52,792 bases of DNA, taken from assembly GCA_903921455.1 (NCBI GenBank), contig CAIXPZ010000020.1:1-52792 (forward strand), written 5' to 3'. This DNA comes from an uncultured Verrucomicrobia subdivision 3 bacterium. GTDB lineage: Bacteria; Verrucomicrobiota; Verrucomicrobiae; Limisphaerales; UBA11358. Each line of letters starts with the position of its first letter. Position 1 is the first letter of the stretch. This document shows positions 48,646-52,792 of this stretch, piece after piece. The translations under genes and the position numbers were made by a program. The notes below the pieces were generated by a model. It saw only the letters and a list, made by a program, of their open reading frames with translations, made no database searches and was not told the origin of the DNA.

Positions 48646-51600
48646 GGGTGACGGTGCCGATGGTCTCGTTGTTTTGCAGACCGGCGGCGGTGAAGGCGGT
48701 CTGGCCCGCGCCGAGTGTCAAGGTGGTGCCGTAAGGTTTATTGGTGTTGTTGGCGGTCACGCTCAAAGCCGCCGGCGTGATGGTGAGTGCGCCGTTGGTG
48801 TAGGTGAAGGTGTAGTTGGTGGCGCTCAAGGTGCCGGCCGCAGTGACGATGGTGTAGTTGGTGCCGACTGGGCTGTTGGTGGTGGCGGTGGTCGTCAGGC
48901 TGGGGCTGCCGCTCAACACGCTGGTGGTGTCGCCGTTCAAAAAGCCGGAGGCGGTGTAGGTGAAGGCGGGATTGGCCGCGCCGTAAGTGCGGTTGGTGTT
49001 GTTGGCGGTGATGCCGAGCACGGCGGCGTTCACCGTCAGGGTGCCGTTGTTATAGGTGATGGAATAATTGGTCGCGCCGAAGGTGCCGCCGGTGGCCGCG
49101 CTCGGGGTCAGGGAATAAGTCCCCACGGGCGCGCTGGCGTTGGTGCCGCCGCTGGCGGTGAGGGTGAGCGTGCCGATGGTCTCGTTGTTTTTCAGGCCGG
49201 AGGCGCTGAAGGCGGTCTGACCCGTGCCCAGCGGCAAGGTGGCGCCATAGGTCTTGCTCTGGTTGCTGGCCGTGATGCTCAGCGCCGTCGGGTTCACCGT
49301 GAGGGTGCCGTTGGTGAAGCTGAACGAGTAATTGGCCGCGCTCAAGGAGCCGGTGGCGGCGGTGATGGGGTAGCCGCCCACGGCGCTGTTGGTGGTGGCG
49401 GTGGTCGTCAGGCTGGGGCTGCCGCTCAACACGCTGGTGGTATCGCCGTTCACAAAGCCGCTGGCCGTGTAGGTGAAGGCGGGATTGACTGCGCCATAAG
49501 ACCGGTTCGTGTCATTGGCGGTGATGCCCAACAGCGCCTTGGTCACGATCTGTCCGCCGGTCAAGGTGCCGGTGCTGGCGATGAAGTTGGCGTCGCCGCT
49601 GTAAACCACGGTCACGACATTGCTGCCGGCGGGCAAGGTTGTAATGGCCGCGCTGTTGGTGCTGCCGGCAGCCAAGGTTACAGTGCCGCCGAAATTCACA
49701 TTGTTGGTTTTGAATTGCACCGTGCCGGTCGGCGGCCCGCCCGCACCGCTGACGGTGGCGGTGAAGGTGAGCGACTGGCCGTAGGTCGAAGGATTGGCCG
49801 ACGAAGCCAGCGTGGTTGTGCTGACGCGCCCGATGACATTCAGCTTGCCGGTGCCTTTGAAGAAAGTGGTGTTGGTGTGGGCCACTGCCGCGGTGCCCCA
49901 GGTGCCGCTGGCTTGGAACGTGGCACCGCCATCGAAGGAAAGGCCGCCGATATTGTTGGTGCCCGGACCCGCGATGTTGTTCGTGACGATGGCGGAGGTG
50001 TTCAGGAGCAGATTCGCAGTAGCGGCGATACTGTTGGTGGCCTCCAGCGTCAGAAACGCGCTGCCGGCGACGGTCACGTCATCGCTGCCGAGACTGCTGG
50101 TGCTTTTCACAATGACGCTGCCCGCGCTGACGGTGGTGCCGCCGGTGTAGGTGTTGGTGCCGCTTAAAACCAAGGTGCCGGTGCTGGTTTTGATGAGGCC
50201 AAAGCCGCCGCTGATGGCACCGGCGTTGGTGACGTTGCCCACACTCGTGCTGCTGCCGCCAACCTGAATGGTAAGGTCGCTGGTGAGCGCGGGGTAACTG
50301 CCATTGATCAAAATGCCGGTTGTCGCCTGATCATCGGAATTAAAAATCATCGTGCCTGCCGAGGGGAAGGTGACGTTGGCCGTGCTCACGGTCAACGTGC
50401 CGCTGCGGGTGGCGAGGCAGGCACCGGAGGCAAAGGTCATGGTGTTCAAGGGCGTGGCGGCATATTGGAAATCAAGCGTGGCCCCGCTGTTGATATTGAG
50501 CACCGCCGAGTTGGCAATCGCGTTGGCACTGCTGAGAAACAGGCGGCCGCTGTTGACGGTCAGGGTGCCGATGGTGGTGGCACTTCCCGGAGTGAGGATG
50601 AGATCGCTGCCGCCACTGGTAAGGCCGCCGCCGCCGCTGATGGTGCCGGTCAGGGTAATGGTGCCGCTGGCGTTGGTCATGGAAATCACGCCGCCGCCGC
50701 TGTTGAGGGTGATGGCTTTGGCGGTGGTCTGCGCGCCGGTGCCGGTGAACCAAAGCGTGCCGCCGGTGTCGAAGGTCAAGCCGCCGCTGCCGAGGTGTTG
50801 CGCGCCCGAAGTCGCGACGTTCGTCACCAGCACAGTGCCGCCGCTGATGATGGTGCCGCCGCTGTAGGTGTTGTTGCCGTTCAAGTCCAGCAGGTTTCCG
50901 ATCCCAATTTCTTTCAAAATACCGGCCCCGGTGATGACGCCATTAGCCAAACCGTTTCCAATCGTCAAAGTGAAAGTGCTGCTGATCGAGACGATGCCGC
51001 CGGTGTTGAGGACAAAGTTGGTTGCCGTCACCGATGCCCCGACCGTCACCGTGTGCGGGCTTTGAACACAGATCAGGTTGGTGGTTGCCGACGTGGGCGC
51101 GGCGGCGGCGGTGGTCCATGCCGTGCCGTTCCAATTGGACCAGGTGGTGCTGGTGGCCCAAGTGCCCGTGGCTCGGCTGATAAAGTCGCCAGCGACGGGA
51201 TTGATGATAATAGCCGAACTGGTGCCGGTCTTTGGCGTGGAATCCGTGGCGGTGAGGGTGACGGTTTCGAAATAATTATCCTTCGCGCTGATGGTGAACT
51301 GGCCGTTGGTGAGCGTCTTGTTATTGTCGCCGAAGGTGCTGTCGTTGTTACCGTCAAACACCGGGTTCCCAGTGCTGCTGGTCATGGTTACCAGAGTCGA
51401 GCTATCCGTGGTCACCGTATTGTTATTGGCGTCCTTGGCTGTGACCGTAACGGTGAACGCAGTTCCCCGCGTCTGTGGCGTGGTGGCGGTTACGGTATAA
51501 CTGGCAATCGCTCCCGGATTGACAATGAAGGTGTTTGTGCCGGTTTTGCCGGAACCGCTGACGATGAAAGTCAGATTGCTCCCCGCCACGGTGGGCGTCA

Positions 51601-52792
51601 CACTGACGCCTGTCAACTGGCCAGCCGTGAATGCCGCCGAGGTGCCTGTGATTCCTGCCGTGCCGCTATAAGTCACCGTGGTGGTGAAACTGATCACGGT
51701 GTTGTTGAAAGCGTCCTGCGCCGTCAGGGTGATTCCTGTGATTGGTGTTCCGGCTGTCTGTGGCGACGAAATTGTGGAAATCGAAAAATGATCCAGCGCG
51801 CCCGGATTGACGACAAAGCCGCCCGCCGAGGCACCCGTGAGGCTGCTGTAATCGGTGCTGTCTGTTGGTGCGAAGTCAGCCGTGATGGCGTAGGTGCCGA
51901 CCGCTGTTGGCACTGTCGCCGAGCCATTGTATTTGATGTTGCTCACCGTTCCCGCTACCGACCCGGCTACCACCGCCGCCTGCGGGAAACCATTGTAGGT
52001 CACTGTCGAGTTGCTCACCGACAGCGTCGGCGTGGCTTGCAGAATTTGAAAGGAACCGCTGGTTGACCCGGCATAAACCGGGTCGTTGATCGTTGCCGTC
52101 ACCGGATAAATTCCGACGGTCGTCTGGGGTGCGTTGGACCAGACGACGGACAAGCCGGTGGGCACGGTGGTCGCTGTCGGCGTAAGCGCACTCCCGGTGT
52201 AAGTTTGGGTCAAGCCGCTCAACGTCACTGTGGCCGGTGCATCGTAGGTAATGACGACTTGTCCGGCAGCGCCGTTGCCGCCGGCTTGGGTGCCGCCTGT
52301 TATTCGCGAAGCGCCGCCGCCGCCGCCGCCGGGCGTTACTCCCGCGCCGCCCGCAGCATTTGCTGTGCTATTGGGCGCGCCCGCGCCGCCGTCACCGCCG
52401 CCGGCGGGGGCATTTCCGAAAGCGGCGGCCACGCCATTGGTGCCGTTTGCCGCCGGCCCTGCCGAAGAACCGCCGCCGCCGCCGGTGGTGGTGACGGTGG
52501 CGCCGTTGCCGCCTGAAAATTTTGTGGAGCCGATGCCGTTTGCCGCCGCTCCGCCAGTGGCGCCGGTGGCGCTGTTGTCGGCCACCGATCCGCCGCCTTT
52601 GGCCAGCACGTTGGTGGTGGTCGTCAGATAAAAATAGGAATCGCCGCCGGGGGTGGTGCCGACTGCGGAACCCGCGCCGACCACCACGTTGTAGGTTGTG
52701 CCGGGAACCACGGTTACGGTGTTTTCGGAGTAAGCGCCGCCGCCGGCGCCGCCGCCCACCCCGGAGGAGGTTCGTGATCGCAGCCACCGGCG
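48548..52792 (-). CDS. Giant repeat adhesin (glycine-rich, Ig-like, PATR, MBG), partial at both ends
   Basis: The frame is open from the window edge (52792) to a stop at 48548, about 1414 codons. The order is: glycine-rich domain (GGGAGGGAYSENTVTVVPGTTYNV), Ig-like modules, autotransporter-associated beta-strand (PATR) repeats (GSGGLTFDTGGTLWFTGTG; SGTNTYTGGTTVSAGSV), a Big_3-type module (SSANPSTYGQSLTFTATV), then MBG modules of two alternating kinds (ITANDTNRSYGAVNPAF and ITASNQSKTYGATLPLG types). The last MBG stops mid-domain at YPLTP (about 48587); residues after it are antisense of the plus-strand signal-peptide fragment. No start codon or signal peptide is inside the window. It is an exported surface protein. 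Confidence 0.85.
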   Translation of the reverse strand, partial: RRWLRSRTSSGVGGGAGGGAYSENTVTVVPGTTYNVVVGAGSAVGTTPGGDSYFYLTTTTNVLAKGGGSVADNSATGATGGAAANGIGSTKFSGGNGATVTTTGGGGGSSAGPAANGTNGVAAAFGNAPAGGGDGGAGAPNSTANAAGGAGVTPGGGGGGASRITGGTQAGGNGAAGQVVITYDAPATVTLSGLTQTYTGSALTPTATTVPTGLSVVWSNAPQTTVGIYPVTATINDPVYAGSTSGSFQILQATPTLSVSNSTVTYNGFPQAAVVAGSVAGTVSNIKYNGSATVPTAVGTYAITADFAPTDSTDYSSLTGASAGGFVVNPGALDHFSISTISSPQTAGTPITGITLTAQDAFNNTVISFTTTVTYSGTAGITGTSAAFTAGQLTGVSVTPTVAGSNLTFIVSGSGKTGTNTFIVNPGAIASYTVTATTPQTRGTAFTVTVTAKDANNNTVTTDSSTLVTMTSSTGNPVFDGNNDSTFGDNNKTLTNGQFTISAKDNYFETVTLTATDSTPKTGTSSAIIINPVAGDFISRATGTWATSTTWSNWNGTAWTTAAAAPTSATTNLICVQSPHTVTVGASVTATNFVLNTGGIVSISSTFTLTIGNGLANGVITGAGILKEIGIGNLLDLNGNNTYSGGTIISGGTVLVTNVATSGAQHLGSGGLTFDTGGTLWFTGTGAQTTAKAITLNSGGGVISMTNASGTITLTGTISGGGGLTSGGSDLILTPGSATTIGTLTVNSGRLFLSSANAIANSAVLNINSGATLDFQYAATPLNTMTFASGACLATRSGTLTVSTANVTFPSAGTMIFNSDDQATTGILINGSYPALTSDLTIQVGGSSTSVGNVTNAGAISGGFGLIKTSTGTLVLSGTNTYTGGTTVSAGSVIVKSTSSLGSDDVTVAGSAFLTLEATNSIAATANLLLNTSAIVTNNIAGPGTNNIGGLSFDGGATFQASGTWGTAAVAHTNTTFFKGTGKLNVIGRVSTTTLASSANPSTYGQSLTFTATVSGAGGPPTGTVQFKTNNVNFGGTVTLAAGSTNSAAITTLPAGSNVVTVVYSGDANFIASTGTLTGGQIVTKALLGITANDTNRSYGAVNPAFTYTASGFVNGDTTSVLSGSPSLTTTATTNSAVGGYPITAATGSLSAANYSFSFTNGTLTVNPTALSITASNQSKTYGATLPLGTGQTAFSASGLKNNETIGTLTLTASGGTNASAPVGTYSLTPSAATGGTFGATNYSITYNNGTLTVNAAVLGITANNTNRTYGAANPAFTYTASGFLNGDTTSVLSGSPSLTTTATTNSPVGTNYTIVTAAGTLSATNYTFTYTNGALTITPAALSVTANNTNKPYGTTLTLGAGQTAFTAAGLQNNETIGTVTLTAAGGTNTSAPTGTYPLTPNRHDRRRPTSQH
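48872..49441 (-). repeat. 57-bp direct repeats in the MBG region
   Basis: Bases 48872-48928 and 49385-49441 are identical over 57 bases, 513 bases (171 codons) apart, which is one full pair of alternating MBG modules. Recombination between them would delete or add one module pair without changing frame. Confidence 0.85.

Overview
The window looks like a GC-rich Verrucomicrobiota genome, most like the Pedosphaera/Limisphaerales side of the phylum. The evidence is a four-gene pseudopilin block that fits the Verru_Chthon cassette (A-D), very large secreted proteins rich in Thr-Asn, a C-terminal VPEPS sorting tail (PEP-CTERM), MBG/autotransporter-type repeat proteins, and an hldD gene that implies a Gram-negative LPS envelope. 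This placement comes from protein family knowledge and was not computed. No rRNA, tRNA, CRISPR array or transposase was seen.

Layout. 1-1125 holds no gene, only short iterated repeats and hairpins. From 1126 to 33408 every gene is on the minus strand. Read in transcription order, this block contains a DUF554 membrane protein, a 50-residue membrane protein, pilB, pilT, a second pilB/gspE, pilC/gspF, a BrnT/BrnA toxin-antitoxin pair with its own promoter, two GspG-like pseudopilins, cassette genes D-C-B-A joined by 4-base ATGA overlaps, a 3168-residue subtilisin-like protease, uvrA and a TPR protein. ATPases, the platform protein, pseudopilins and a giant secreted protease therefore lie in one co-directional run. 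No secretin, PilMNOP or prepilin peptidase is present.

33500-38914 is mostly plus strand: an AmpG-like permease, a sulfatase-fold protein that lacks its catalytic residues, a second MFS exporter and a beta-propeller glycosidase. An AT-rich small membrane gene follows, then a nested palindrome. 39631-45563 is minus strand: a beta-propeller phosphoesterase, hldD, a deoxyhypusine-synthase-like gene and a beta-helix protein. Agmatine deiminase (plus) and a PEP-CTERM protein (minus) converge on a shared terminator.

The most notable patterns are three. (1) A roughly 105-bp element made of two 7-nt arrays around a GC-rich spacer sits inside the leader-peptide codons of the pseudopilin genes, and related arrays sit beside pilT, inside aguA and in intergenic DNA. 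Because 7 is not a multiple of 3, slippage would change frame. (2) A giant glycine-rich/MBG repeat adhesin is split: its signal peptide and first residues are on the plus strand at 48412-48587, and the rest is on the minus strand from about 48587 to the window end. This is either a DNA inversion or an assembly chimera. (3) uvrA carries an in-frame insert of about 60 codons built around a hairpin repeat.
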